From positions 124,001 through 188,000 of the forward strand of contig NZ_RBZU01000010.1 in the NCBI RefSeq assembly GCF_003628125.1: a stretch of 64,000 bases of DNA, written 5' to 3'. This DNA is from Pararobbsia silviterrae. GTDB lineage: Bacteria; Pseudomonadota; Gammaproteobacteria; Burkholderiales; Burkholderiaceae. Positions 44,310 through 52,852 of this stretch are shown here, one piece after another. The translations under genes and the position numbers were made by a program. Below the pieces are notes generated by a model that was not told the DNA's origin, searched no databases, and saw only the letters and a list, made by a program, of their open reading frames with translations. Position 1 is the first letter of the stretch. Each line of letters starts with the position of its first letter.

Positions 44310-47300
44310 TTACTCAACGCAGGCCGCATCGAGACGCGAGCCCGTCGCGCCGCGCGCATGCATCCAGGTCTCCAAGGCGGCGATGAGCGCCGCCATGTCG
44401 CAGCGGATCGACGCGAGGAGCGCGGTCTGCGTCCGTCCCTCACCATTCGACTCGGCGCGCAGCAGGGATTCGAGCGATCCCGCGCCGCTCGACAACGCAT
44501 TCGCGCCGATGATCCCCGCCACGCCCTTGAGCGAATGCGCATGCAGCGCGGCGGCCTCGCGTTCGTCGCGCGCGAGACAGCTTTCGATCCGCTCGACACG
44601 GTCCGCATACTCGCTGACAAAGCGCTCCAGCATGCCGCGATAGACCGCGGGTTTGCCCGCGACATGGGTCAGGCCCGCACGCACGTCGAGTTGCGCGCAA
44701 TGCGAAAGCCGCTCGAACAGCGATTCCGCATCGGACGCCGGGACGTCGATCGATGCGGGCCGCGCGCGCAGCCATCGGCGCAACGCCGCATGAAACCGGT
44801 CGGGATCGAGCGGCTTGACGATGCAGTCGTCCATCCCCGCCTCGATGTAGTGCGCGAGATCCTCATGCAGCGCATTGGCGGTCGTCGCAACGATGATCTG
44901 ATCGCGCAGCCGGCGGTCCGCGCGTACGCGCCGCATGAACTCGACACCGTCGATGATCGGCATCACGATATCCGTGAGGATCAGGTCATACGTCTGGGTT
45001 TCGAGCAATTCGAGCGCGCGCAGGCCCGTCTCTGCCGTATCGGCTGCGATGCCGACGTCCTGCAGCAGATGCATGGCGAGTTCGAGGCAGATCGGATCGT
45101 CGTCGACGACGAGCACGCGCGCATGCGCGCCGAATGCGGCCGAACGCGCGAGCTCGGTGCGCGCGCCGGCGTCGGTCGCGGCAACCGGCACGCGCCGCAA
45201 CGTGTCGTCGACGACATCGAGGAGCGCCGAGCGGTGGACCGGCTTATAGACGATCGCATCGACCGAAGCACGTTCGAGATCATTGGCGGCGGGCTCCTTG
45301 CCGAGCACGGCCATCAGCACGCAATGCGGTCGCACGTCGTGCAATCGCATCGCTTCGATGCGCCGCGCGAGTTCGAGACCATCGAGGTCCGGCATCAAAG
45401 CGTCGACGAACACGAGCCGATACGGCAGGCCGTCGGCATCGGCCGCGCGCACGCACGCGAGCGCCGCGTCGCCGCCGTGCGCTTCATCGACTTCGAAACC
45501 GAGATCGCGCAGCATATTCGCCGTGAGTCCGCGCGCATACGCGTGATCGTCGACGACGAGCAAGCGGATGCCCTGCTCCGCGATGCGCGCGCGCGACGTC
45601 CGCGGCTCGCCCGCGGGCTCGAAATCGAGCTCGACATGAAACACACTGCCTTCGCCGACCGCGCTGCGCACGCCGATCGATCCGCCCATCAACGTCACAA
45701 GACGGCGGCACAGCGCGAGTCCAAGCCCCGAGCCGCCATAACGGCTCGCCGTCGTGACGTCGGCCTGCTCGAAACTTTCGAACACGCGCGCGCGGTCGTC
45801 GGCGCGAATGCCGATGCCCGAATCGAGCACTTCGAACAGCAGTCGCACGCCGGCCGCGGACGTCGGACGCCGCGTCGATCGAACGCGAATCACGACATCG
45901 CCCGAGTCCGTGAACTTGACCGCGTTGCTCACGAGATTCACGAGCACCTGCCGCACGCGCAGTGCGTCGCCGACGAGCCAGTCGGGCGTCTGCGGCAAGA
46001 CGTCGACAATGAGTTCGAGCCCCTTTTCGGCCGCGCGCTCGGCCACGAAATCGCTGACCGTCTGCAACAACGCATCGAGCGAAAACTCCGTGCGGCTGAT
46101 CTCGAGCTTGCCGGCTTCGATGCGCGACAGATCGAGAATCTCGTCGACGATATCGAGCAGATGGCGGCCGCCGCTCTGGATCCTGTCGAGGTATCCGCGC
46201 TGGCGCACGTCGAGCCGCGTCTTGAGCGCGAGATGCGCCATGCCGATCACGGCATTCATCGGCGTACGGATCTCGTGGCTCATATGCGCGAGGAAACTCG
46301 CCTTGGCCTGCGCGGCCGCCTGCGCCGCACGCGTCGCCGCTTCGAGCGCCGCGTTCGCGACCTTGAGTTCGCGCGTGCGCTCCTCGACCTTGTAATCGAG
46401 TGTCTGCGACAGTTCCTCCAGGCGCTGCGTGAGTTCGACCTGCTCGGTGATATCGACACCGACCGCGCCGACGCCGACGACGTCGTCGTCCTCGGGGTCG
46501 CGGACCGGGAACCGCACGACCTGGATATAGCGCAGGCCCCGATCCGACTGCAATGAATAGACGTGCGGCTCGGCGCGGCCCGTCTTCATCACGCGCTCCT
46601 CGATGACCCATCGTTCGTTGGCCGCATCGGGCACCACCGGCCACTCGAATTCGACCTTGCCGAGCATCTGGGCTTCACTGTTTCCGACGAGCGCACACAA
46701 CGCGGGGTTCGCGAGCACCAGCGCATGGCGGCGGTCCTTGATGTGGATCGTCGCCGGCGCATGCGCAAAGATCGCACGCAAGCGCGCATGGCTTTGCGCG
46801 AGACGCCGTTCCGCGCGATAGAGCGTGGCCGCGAGCGCGACGATGACCGCTACGAGCACCCCGGCCAGCGCGACGAGCGCATCGCGCGCGAAGCGATACG
46901 AGGCGAGCGCCTCGCCGAGATCCTGCTTCGCCGCGATGCCGATCTGCGGATCGTTGAGCCATCGCGCCACACGTGCGACACGCATGCCCCGATAATCGCG
47001 ATCCTCGACGCTCTGCGCCGGCGCGGACGTCCAGAACCGCGGGATCGGCGCAGCATCGAAACGCAGGCGATCGCCATGCGATGGGGGAACCGCGAAGCGC
47101 GTCGGCGTTACGAGCCGAAGTCCCGCATCGACGGCATCGACCTCGCCGGTCTTCGCGAAGCGTCCCGCGGCGACCATCGACGCCAGCATCGCGCTCGTTT
47201 CGATACGCAAACAGAGTACGGCGCGCGAGGCGGCCACGGCCTCGATGCGCGCGCAGACGAGTTGATAGACATCGGCCGCCGTCGCATCGGTACCGCGCAT

Positions 47301-47813
47301 CGATACGGGCCGCAACGGCGGCGACAGCGCCGTACCCTCGCGCGCCGCGCGCGCGAACACGACGGCATGTTCGCTCCTCGACGCGTCATCGAAACCGGAC
47401 GGCCATGACGATGCAAGCACGCGACCGTCGGATGTGGCGAGGATATATCCGCTATAGCCGCCGCTGCGATAGATCGGCGCCACCCATTGCGCATAGTCGA
47501 GACTCAGACGCTGCGCGTCGGCGGGACGATCCTGGTTCGCGACGAGCGCTTGCGCGAGATGCGCGCCGGACTCGAACGTCGCGATGTCCTCGACGCGCTG
47601 GCGCTCATGCGCATAGGCGATCGTGATCTGGTTCGCGATCTCGTCGAGCGTCGCGTCGAGCAGCGCGGCGGCTTTCGCGCTTTCGTTGTCGTAGACGGAC
47701 CCCACGGCCCACGTCGCGAACATGCAGACGACGAGGCTCAACACGAGCGCCACCGCGCCGACACTCATGCGCGGCAACGGGCGAAATCCGTCGAGCCTTT
47801 CAGGAACAGCCAA
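44310..47813 (-). CDS. Hybrid sensor histidine kinase (Cache-PAS-HisKA-HATPase-REC-REC-HPt)
   Basis: 1167 residues. TM1 (about 17-40), periplasmic sensor region (to about 310), TM2 (about 315-335), PAS (about 350-475), a coiled coil, HisKA with HMSHEIRTPMN (His about 530), HATPase (DSGIGI, GGSGLGLAL), two receiver domains (FVDALMPDLDG and LTDIVMPIIDG, each with Lys) and a C-terminal HPt (HAHSLKGVAGIIGA). This is a complete BarA/LuxQ-like phosphorelay. Start TTG 47813 has a strong SD (GGAGGG six bases upstream); ATG 47768 is the main alternative. The output regulator is not fused; the FixJ-type gene at 48643 is a candidate. Confidence 0.92.
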   Translation of the reverse strand: MAVPERLDGFRPLPRMSVGAVALVLSLVVCMFATWAVGSVYDNESAKAAALLDATLDEIANQITIAYAHERQRVEDIATFESGAHLAQALVANQDRPADAQRLSLDYAQWVAPIYRSGGYSGYILATSDGRVLASSWPSGFDDASRSEHAVVFARAAREGTALSPPLRPVSMRGTDATAADVYQLVCARIEAVAASRAVLCLRIETSAMLASMVAAGRFAKTGEVDAVDAGLRLVTPTRFAVPPSHGDRLRFDAAPIPRFWTSAPAQSVEDRDYRGMRVARVARWLNDPQIGIAAKQDLGEALASYRFARDALVALAGVLVAVIVALAATLYRAERRLAQSHARLRAIFAHAPATIHIKDRRHALVLANPALCALVGNSEAQMLGKVEFEWPVVPDAANERWVIEERVMKTGRAEPHVYSLQSDRGLRYIQVVRFPVRDPEDDDVVGVGAVGVDITEQVELTQRLEELSQTLDYKVEERTRELKVANAALEAATRAAQAAAQAKASFLAHMSHEIRTPMNAVIGMAHLALKTRLDVRQRGYLDRIQSGGRHLLDIVDEILDLSRIEAGKLEISRTEFSLDALLQTVSDFVAERAAEKGLELIVDVLPQTPDWLVGDALRVRQVLVNLVSNAVKFTDSGDVVIRVRSTRRPTSAAGVRLLFEVLDSGIGIRADDRARVFESFEQADVTTASRYGGSGLGLALCRRLVTLMGGSIGVRSAVGEGSVFHVELDFEPAGEPRTSRARIAEQGIRLLVVDDHAYARGLTANMLRDLGFEVDEAHGGDAALACVRAADADGLPYRLVFVDALMPDLDGLELARRIEAMRLHDVRPHCVLMAVLGKEPAANDLERASVDAIVYKPVHRSALLDVVDDTLRRVPVAATDAGARTELARSAAFGAHARVLVVDDDPICLELAMHLLQDVGIAADTAETGLRALELLETQTYDLILTDIVMPIIDGVEFMRRVRADRRLRDQIIVATTANALHEDLAHYIEAGMDDCIVKPLDPDRFHAALRRWLRARPASIDVPASDAESLFERLSHCAQLDVRAGLTHVAGKPAVYRGMLERFVSEYADRVERIESCLARDEREAAALHAHSLKGVAGIIGANALSSGAGSLESLLRAESNGEGRTQTALLASIRCDMAALIAALETWMHARGATGSRLDAACVE

Positions 47814-48120
47814 TTGATGCCCTCCGCCTACGCGAGACGTTCGCCGCTTGCGACAAACGCGCGCGAAGCTCGCGCGTTTCAAAGCGATTTTCGTTGCATG
47901 CCGAATATCATGTCCATCCGGTCAACTTATCGGATGGCGTCGACGTTGCGATGCGAGCATGCCGAAGAGAATACCCGGCATGCGCTCGCAGATTGTGACG
48001 GCAATATCCAATCCACGCGCGCGGATTTGAAACGATCGAACCTCGTGGAAACACGGATTATTCTGAGTTGAATCGCGGAGGCGATGCGCTTGATCGCGCA
48101 ACGCGCGATGCGTCGACGGG
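47814..48120. other. Intergenic region with hairpins upstream of the kinase gene
   Basis: About 300 bases without a gene. Two inverted repeats are present: CCATCCG (47914-47920) with CGGATGG (47931-47937), and a longer imperfect hairpin at 47953-47989 (GCGAGCATGCCG against CGGCATGCGCTCGC). They may be regulator sites or RNA structures of the kinase leader. Confidence 0.4.
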
Positions 48121-48462
48121 CTAGTGCAGCGCGGTCGATATGGCGCCGGATAAACCGGATAAGCCGGACATGGCGGACATGACAACGGCATCGGGCGTCG
48201 AGCACAGTTGCGCATATCGAAGCGCGCGCAGAACGAGACCCTTTTCGTCAGACGATAGATCGACGCCGTACGATTCGAATAAGGCGCGCAACGCCTCATG
48301 GAGACGCCGATACGAAGCCGGACACGGCGCCATGACGGGCCAAGCCTGCATCAGATAGGCAAGAGGCAGCACATGACGCCGCTCGCACCAATCGTCGAAT
48401 AATGAGCGACAACACGCGTCGAGTTCTGTCGCCATCGCCGACGATTCACGGGTGCTTCCCAT
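48121..48462 (-). CDS. Small protein of unknown function
   Basis: 113 residues. A strong SD (AGGAGGT) seven bases before ATG 48462 supports a real gene. It is soluble and mostly helical by eye: LFDDWCERRHVLPLAYLMQAWPV, RRLHEALRALFESYGVDLSSDEKGLVLRALRYAQL, with a low-complexity end (MSAMSGLSGLSGAI). No domain is recognised. It lies between the hybrid kinase and the response regulator on the same strand, so a role in this signalling group is possible. Confidence 0.75.
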   Translation of the reverse strand: MGSTRESSAMATELDACCRSLFDDWCERRHVLPLAYLMQAWPVMAPCPASYRRLHEALRALFESYGVDLSSDEKGLVLRALRYAQLCSTPDAVVMSAMSGLSGLSGAISTALH

Positions 48463-48642
48463 CCCTACCTCCTGACATCCCACGTGTCGACGACATCGCA
48501 TGTCCGATCGACGGCGCTTCCGGTATCCATCCCGTTGCGGGAAATGGAATCAGGGCTCAGCCTAGAGTGCGCCTCGGGTCTGCACAAGAGCACAAACACC
48601 CAAACCCCTATGCGAATCGGCGTCAGGTGTCATGCCATACGT

Positions 48643-49251
48643 TTATCGATCGCCATAGAACAGGCGCACGAGGTCGATCGTCGAATCGAGCTGAAGTTTT
48701 TCGGCGATACGCGCGCGGTGGTTCTGGACGGTACGAATGCTGATGCCGAGCTTCTCCGAAATCTTGCGGCTCGACAGACCCGAGATCACAAATTCGGCGA
48801 TCTCGCGTTCTTTCGGCGTCAACGACGCAAGCCGGCTCTGCTGCGCCTGCGCGTCCATGCGTCGCGAGCCGAGCGCGCGGCTGTGATCGAGGGCTTTGCG
48901 GACCTTGTCGCGGAATTGCAGGCCGTCGACGGGCTTTTCGACGAAGTCGAATGCGCCGGCCTTGACCGCCTCGACGACGGCCGGCACCTCGGAATACGCC
49001 GATGCAAAGATGACCGGAATCGCCGCGCCGATCTCACGCAACTCTCGCTGCACGTCGAGACCGCTGATATCGGGCATCCGCAGATCGCAGATCAGACACT
49101 CGGCGCTCCCCGGCGCGTAACTGTCGAGAAACTCCCGCGCGGACACGAACACGTGAACGGTCGCATCGAGCTCCTGCAGAATCTGCTGGTAAAGCCAAAG
49201 GATCTGAGCATCGTCATCGACGATGTAGATGGTAGGTCGCCTGTTCAACAC
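48643..49251 (-). CDS. Two-component response regulator, FixJ/NarL type
   Basis: 202 residues. Receiver domain (about 1-120) with YIVDDD acidic pocket, phospho-Asp in LICDLRMPDISG and Lys in VEKPVDG, then a LuxR-type HTH (about 138-198, LTPKEREIAEFVISGLSSRKISEKLGISIRTVQNHRARIAEKLQ). No cognate kinase is adjacent in an operon; the large hybrid kinase and the 113-residue protein follow on the same strand. Start GTG 49251 (TTG 49248 is next). Divergent from the phosphatase gene across a 691-base region. Confidence 0.92.
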   Translation of the reverse strand: MLNRRPTIYIVDDDAQILWLYQQILQELDATVHVFVSAREFLDSYAPGSAECLICDLRMPDISGLDVQRELREIGAAIPVIFASAYSEVPAVVEAVKAGAFDFVEKPVDGLQFRDKVRKALDHSRALGSRRMDAQAQQSRLASLTPKEREIAEFVISGLSSRKISEKLGISIRTVQNHRARIAEKLQLDSTIDLVRLFYGDR

Positions 49252-49942
49252 AAACTCTCTATCGCAACGTGACGAAATTCTTCCCTGTCACCCGCTTCAG
49301 CGCGAGCCACCGATTCAACTACGTCCGAATATAAACCGAACCAAAAAAACGCCGTCGAGGAACGACGGAATCCAAGGGTTTCCGCGGATGCCGCGATGAT
49401 GCCAACGTGCAATTCCGACTTCGCAATCACGTGCAATCGATTCGCGTTTTGTTGATCGATTGCGTTCGCCCTGCGCACATCGCTCGCTCGCCCCCCATTT
49501 CATGCGAGTTCCCTGCATGTCGGAGACTTTACCGCATCTCCGGTCGTTTTGACCGAGCGGATTTTTGCTTCGCGCTTTAGACTTTTGTGCAGTTCGAGCA
49601 TCGAATGCGGTCAACGCTTGAAAATAAAAGCGATCGCGCGATTACAAGAGTAAATCTACTCAGAGGAACATCTCGCCACATTTCAGATGATTGCAAGTTG
49701 CAATCTGTATCGCGCGATTATCTCCATCCCCTTTACTTAAAACTTTTGATCCGATCTCGATCAATTGCGCAACATGTCATCCGATTACATCTGATCAATA
49801 CGTCCACGCATCGCATTCGTGAAATTTGAACGTTTCCTCTTTTCAGAGTGACACGTTTGTCACGGCTAAGTCACATTTAAAAAATAGAGTTGCGCCCCGC
49901 ATCAGTTCCATCTTTCAACAAATCAAAAAACAGGGATCCCCC
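49252..49942. promoter_or_regulatory. Long divergent regulatory region with several dyads
   Basis: A 691-base non-coding region, AT-rich from about 49560. It contains a 17-base perfect dyad GATTGCA-AGT-TGCAATC (49689-49705), two copies of ATCGCGCGATTA (49633-49644 and 49709-49720), and the Pho-box-like cluster described separately. No gene is seen. The many symmetric sites suggest control of the response regulator and/or the phosphatase gene. Confidence 0.45.
49848..49874 (+). promoter_or_regulatory. Candidate Pho box / inverted repeat before the phosphatase gene
   Basis: TTGTCAC (49857-49863), four bases, AAGTCAC (49868-49874) resembles the two 7-base CTGTCAT repeats of a PhoB site with a four-base spacer. 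The same bases also form a perfect dyad GTGACA-CGTT-TGTCAC (49848-49863) with an upstream half. It lies about 70-95 bases before the start of a phosphatase-like gene, which suits phosphate control, but the dyad could belong to another regulator. Confidence 0.45.
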
Positions 49943-51166
49943 ATGTTCATGCGTCACTGGTTGACCAGTGCATTCGCGGCCGTCGCGGCGCTGATCGTCG
50001 GCTTGGCCGTTTCCGCGTGCGGTTCGACTTCGACACCGCAAGACGTCACCGCGATTCGTCACGTGTTCGTGATCACGCTCGAAAACGAGGGCTACGCGAC
50101 GACGTTCAGCTCGACCACGCAGGCGCCGTATCTCGCGAACACGCTCGCGTCGCAAGGCGCGCTCGTCCAGCAGTACTACGGCACGGGCCACGTGAGTCTC
50201 GACAACTACATCTCGATGATCAGCGGCCAGTCCCCGACGGTCGATACCGATAACGACTGCACGACCTACGAGGACATGACGACGACCGGCACGACGACGG
50301 ACGGTCAGGTCATCGGCACGGGCTGCGTCTATCCCGCGAGCGTCAAGACGCTGCCCGATCAATTGACGGCGGCCGGCTTCACGTGGAAGGGCTATGAAGA
50401 GGACATGGGCAACAACCCGACGCGCGAATCGGCGACCTGTGGTCACCCGACGCTGAACACGACCGACGCGACGCAGACCGCGGAGGCCGCGACGCAAACC
50501 TATCCGGCCGATATGTACGCGACGCGTCACGACCCGTTCATGTATTTCCATTCGATCATCGATTCTCCGGACTGCGCGACGAACGTCGTGAATCTCACGA
50601 ATCTACAGACCGACCTACAGTCCGTGGCGACCACGCCGAACTTCTCGTTCATCACGCCGAACCTCTGCGATGACGGTCACGATACGGATTGCGTGAACGG
50701 CGACCCGGGCGGCCTCACGAGCGCCAACACGTTCCTGCAGAAATGGGTGCCGCTCATCACGTCGTCGCCGGCCTTCCAGAAAGACGGCCTGCTGATCATC
50801 AATTTCGACGAGAGCAGCTATGCGTCCGCGCCCGTGATCACCGACACGTCCGAGAGCTACACGTTCACCGGCACGACGTGTTGCAGCGAGCAACCGGGTC
50901 CGAATCTCGCCGCGTATCCGCAGACGTCCTCGCTCGTCTACGACGGGTTCACGGTCAATCTGACGAAGACGAACTACGGCGGCGATCAGACCGGCGCGGT
51001 CATGATCTCGAAGTTCATCAAGCCGGGCACGGTCTCGACGGTGCCGTACAACCACTACTCGATGCTGCGCACGATCGAAACGATCTTCGGTGTCGGGTAT
51101 CTCGGCTACGCGGGCCAGTCCGGTCTCGCGACCATGGGCACCGACATTTTCACGAACCTGCATTGA
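49943..51166 (+). CDS. Lipoprotein of the phosphoesterase/acid phosphatase (PF04185-like) family
   Basis: 407 residues. Lipoprotein signal peptide with lipobox VSAC (about residues 24-27). Family features: HVFVITLENEGYATTF (metal ligand Glu/Asn), TGHVSLDNYISMISGQSPT, LINFDESSYAS and PYNHYSMLRTIETIFGVGYLGYA, as in AcpA/phospholipase-C-like phosphoesterases. It probably cleaves phosphate esters in the periplasm. ATG 49943 has SD aggga; in-frame codons back to 49826 precede the signal peptide and are not used. The next gene starts five bases later. Confidence 0.87.
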   Translation: MFMRHWLTSAFAAVAALIVGLAVSACGSTSTPQDVTAIRHVFVITLENEGYATTFSSTTQAPYLANTLASQGALVQQYYGTGHVSLDNYISMISGQSPTVDTDNDCTTYEDMTTTGTTTDGQVIGTGCVYPASVKTLPDQLTAAGFTWKGYEEDMGNNPTRESATCGHPTLNTTDATQTAEAATQTYPADMYATRHDPFMYFHSIIDSPDCATNVVNLTNLQTDLQSVATTPNFSFITPNLCDDGHDTDCVNGDPGGLTSANTFLQKWVPLITSSPAFQKDGLLIINFDESSYASAPVITDTSESYTFTGTTCCSEQPGPNLAAYPQTSSLVYDGFTVNLTKTNYGGDQTGAVMISKFIKPGTVSTVPYNHYSMLRTIETIFGVGYLGYAGQSGLATMGTDIFTNLH

Positions 51167-51171
51167 CACGC

Positions 51172-52503
51172 ATGACGTCTCTGGCTTCACGCATGATCCC
51201 GGCGCTCGCCGCGCTGCTGCCGCTCGCGGCAGTCGCGGCCGCGCCGGCGGGCACGGCGAACGCGGCATCGGCCGCGCCGCCGGCCCTTGTCGCCGGTCAT
51301 TCCGCGGGCGCTTCGGCGCCCGCCGCCGTTTCCGTTTCGACGCATGCGGGCACACCCGCGCTCAGCGACGCAGCCGCGCTCGGCAAGCATCTGTTCTTCG
51401 ATCCCGCGCTGTCGGGCTCGGGCAAGATGTCGTGCGCGACCTGCCATAGCCCCGAGCATGCGTATGGCCCGCCGAACGGTCTCGCCGCGCAACTCGGCGG
51501 CCCCGACCTTCGCGAACAGGGCACGCGCGCGGTGCCCAGCCTGCGCTACACGCTGAACAACACGCCCGTCTGGAGTCACGCGCGAGCCGCGAGTCTCACC
51601 GAACGTCTCGAAGACCCCGACAACGCACCCGTCGGCGGCTTCGGCTGGGACGGACGATTCAACCATCTGCACGACCAGGCCGTGTTCCCCTTGTTCGCGC
51701 CCAACGAGATGGCCAACAAGGACGCGGCGACACTGCTCGACACGATCGCGCACGCGTCGTATGCACCGCAATTCAAGGCCGTGTTCGGCGAGCACGTGTT
51801 TGCCGATCCCGGCAAGGCCTTCGCCGACGCGATGCAGGCGATCGAGCGCTTCGAACTCGAGGATCCGAGCTTCCATCCCTATACGAGCAAGTTCGACTAT
51901 TACCTCGATGGCAAGGTGCAACTGACGGCGCGCGAGTTGCGCGGCAAGAAGCTGTTCGACGATCCGAAGGGCGGCAATTGCGCGTCCTGCCATATCGACC
52001 AGTCGGGCGCGGACGGCTCGCATCCGATGTTCACCGACTTCAATTTCCAGGCCCTCGGCGTGCCGCGCAATCGCGAGTTGCGTCTGAACGCGGATCCGAC
52101 GTACTACGATCTGGGCCTCTGCGGTCCGATCCGGACCGACCAGTCGGCCGACCGCAAGAACTGCGGGCTGTTCAAGGATCCGTCGCTGCGCAACACGGCG
52201 ACGCGTCATGTGTTCTTTCATAACGGACGTTTCCACACGCTCAAGGACGCCGTGCGCTTCTACGTCGAGCGCGACACGCAGCCCGAGAAGTGGTATCCGA
52301 AAGATCGCCACGGCAACGTCGTGAAGTTCGACGATGTGCCGGCGGCCTTCCGCGTCAACATCGACACGACCGACGAACCGCTGACGCGCAAGCGTGGCGA
52401 CAAGCCGGTCTGGGACGAACGCGATATCGACGATGTCGTGGCGTTCCTCGAAACGCTCAACGACGACTACCGCGAACACGACGCCACCGGGGTCCGGCGC
52501 TAA
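51172..52503 (+). CDS. Di-haem cytochrome c peroxidase (MauG/BCCP family)
   Basis: 443 residues. Sec signal peptide (about 1-30), an Ala/Ser-rich linker, and two c-type haem motifs, CATCH (about residue 88-92) and CASCH (about 270-274), the pattern of bacterial di-haem peroxidases that reduce H2O2 in the periplasm or modify proteins (MauG). The start lies five bases after the phosphatase stop, so the two may be coupled; why a phosphatase and a peroxidase are joined is unclear. A longer frame upstream overlaps the phosphatase gene and is rejected. Confidence 0.9.
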   Translation: MTSLASRMIPALAALLPLAAVAAAPAGTANAASAAPPALVAGHSAGASAPAAVSVSTHAGTPALSDAAALGKHLFFDPALSGSGKMSCATCHSPEHAYGPPNGLAAQLGGPDLREQGTRAVPSLRYTLNNTPVWSHARAASLTERLEDPDNAPVGGFGWDGRFNHLHDQAVFPLFAPNEMANKDAATLLDTIAHASYAPQFKAVFGEHVFADPGKAFADAMQAIERFELEDPSFHPYTSKFDYYLDGKVQLTARELRGKKLFDDPKGGNCASCHIDQSGADGSHPMFTDFNFQALGVPRNRELRLNADPTYYDLGLCGPIRTDQSADRKNCGLFKDPSLRNTATRHVFFHNGRFHTLKDAVRFYVERDTQPEKWYPKDRHGNVVKFDDVPAAFRVNIDTTDEPLTRKRGDKPVWDERDIDDVVAFLETLNDDYREHDATGVRR

Positions 52504-52852
52504 GCGCGCGCTCACGCCTGGCACGAGGCGCCCTGCCCCTCACACCCCGCGCCCGGCATCGGGCGCGGGGCCCGTCGAAGCTGACGCGCGCGCCAGCCGA
52601 CCCGGCGCACGCAATCCCCTGCCGCGCCCGAAGTCCGCGCGCCGAGACGCACCGCGCACGCGCGGAACCGGAATTGAATCGCACGCTATCGATTTCGCGC
52701 TTTTTGCGGATTTATCCTTCGCGACCCGCCGTCTGCACGACTAACATTCCTCGCGTCTCAAGCGACATGTGTCGCATGCCGACGCGCTCGGGACATGGCC
52801 ACGCACGCTCGATACACAGCCCAATGCCACGCACATGGATGGGGATGTCCCG
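52504..52852. other. Intergenic region with a strong hairpin
   Basis: No gene is seen. Shortly after the peroxidase stop, CCCCGCGCCC (52545-52554) pairs with GGGCGCGGGG (52561-52570) across a six-base loop; there is no T-run, so it is only a possible terminator or RNA 3'-end stabiliser. Confidence 0.5.

Noticed and set aside
44292-46556. A 754-codon plus-strand frame opposite the hybrid histidine kinase
   Set aside because: Antisense to a multi-domain kinase with all motifs intact; composition is Arg/Ala-rich and featureless.
52545-52570. Terminator after the peroxidase gene
   Set aside because: The hairpin is strong but no T-run follows, so it is reported only as structure.
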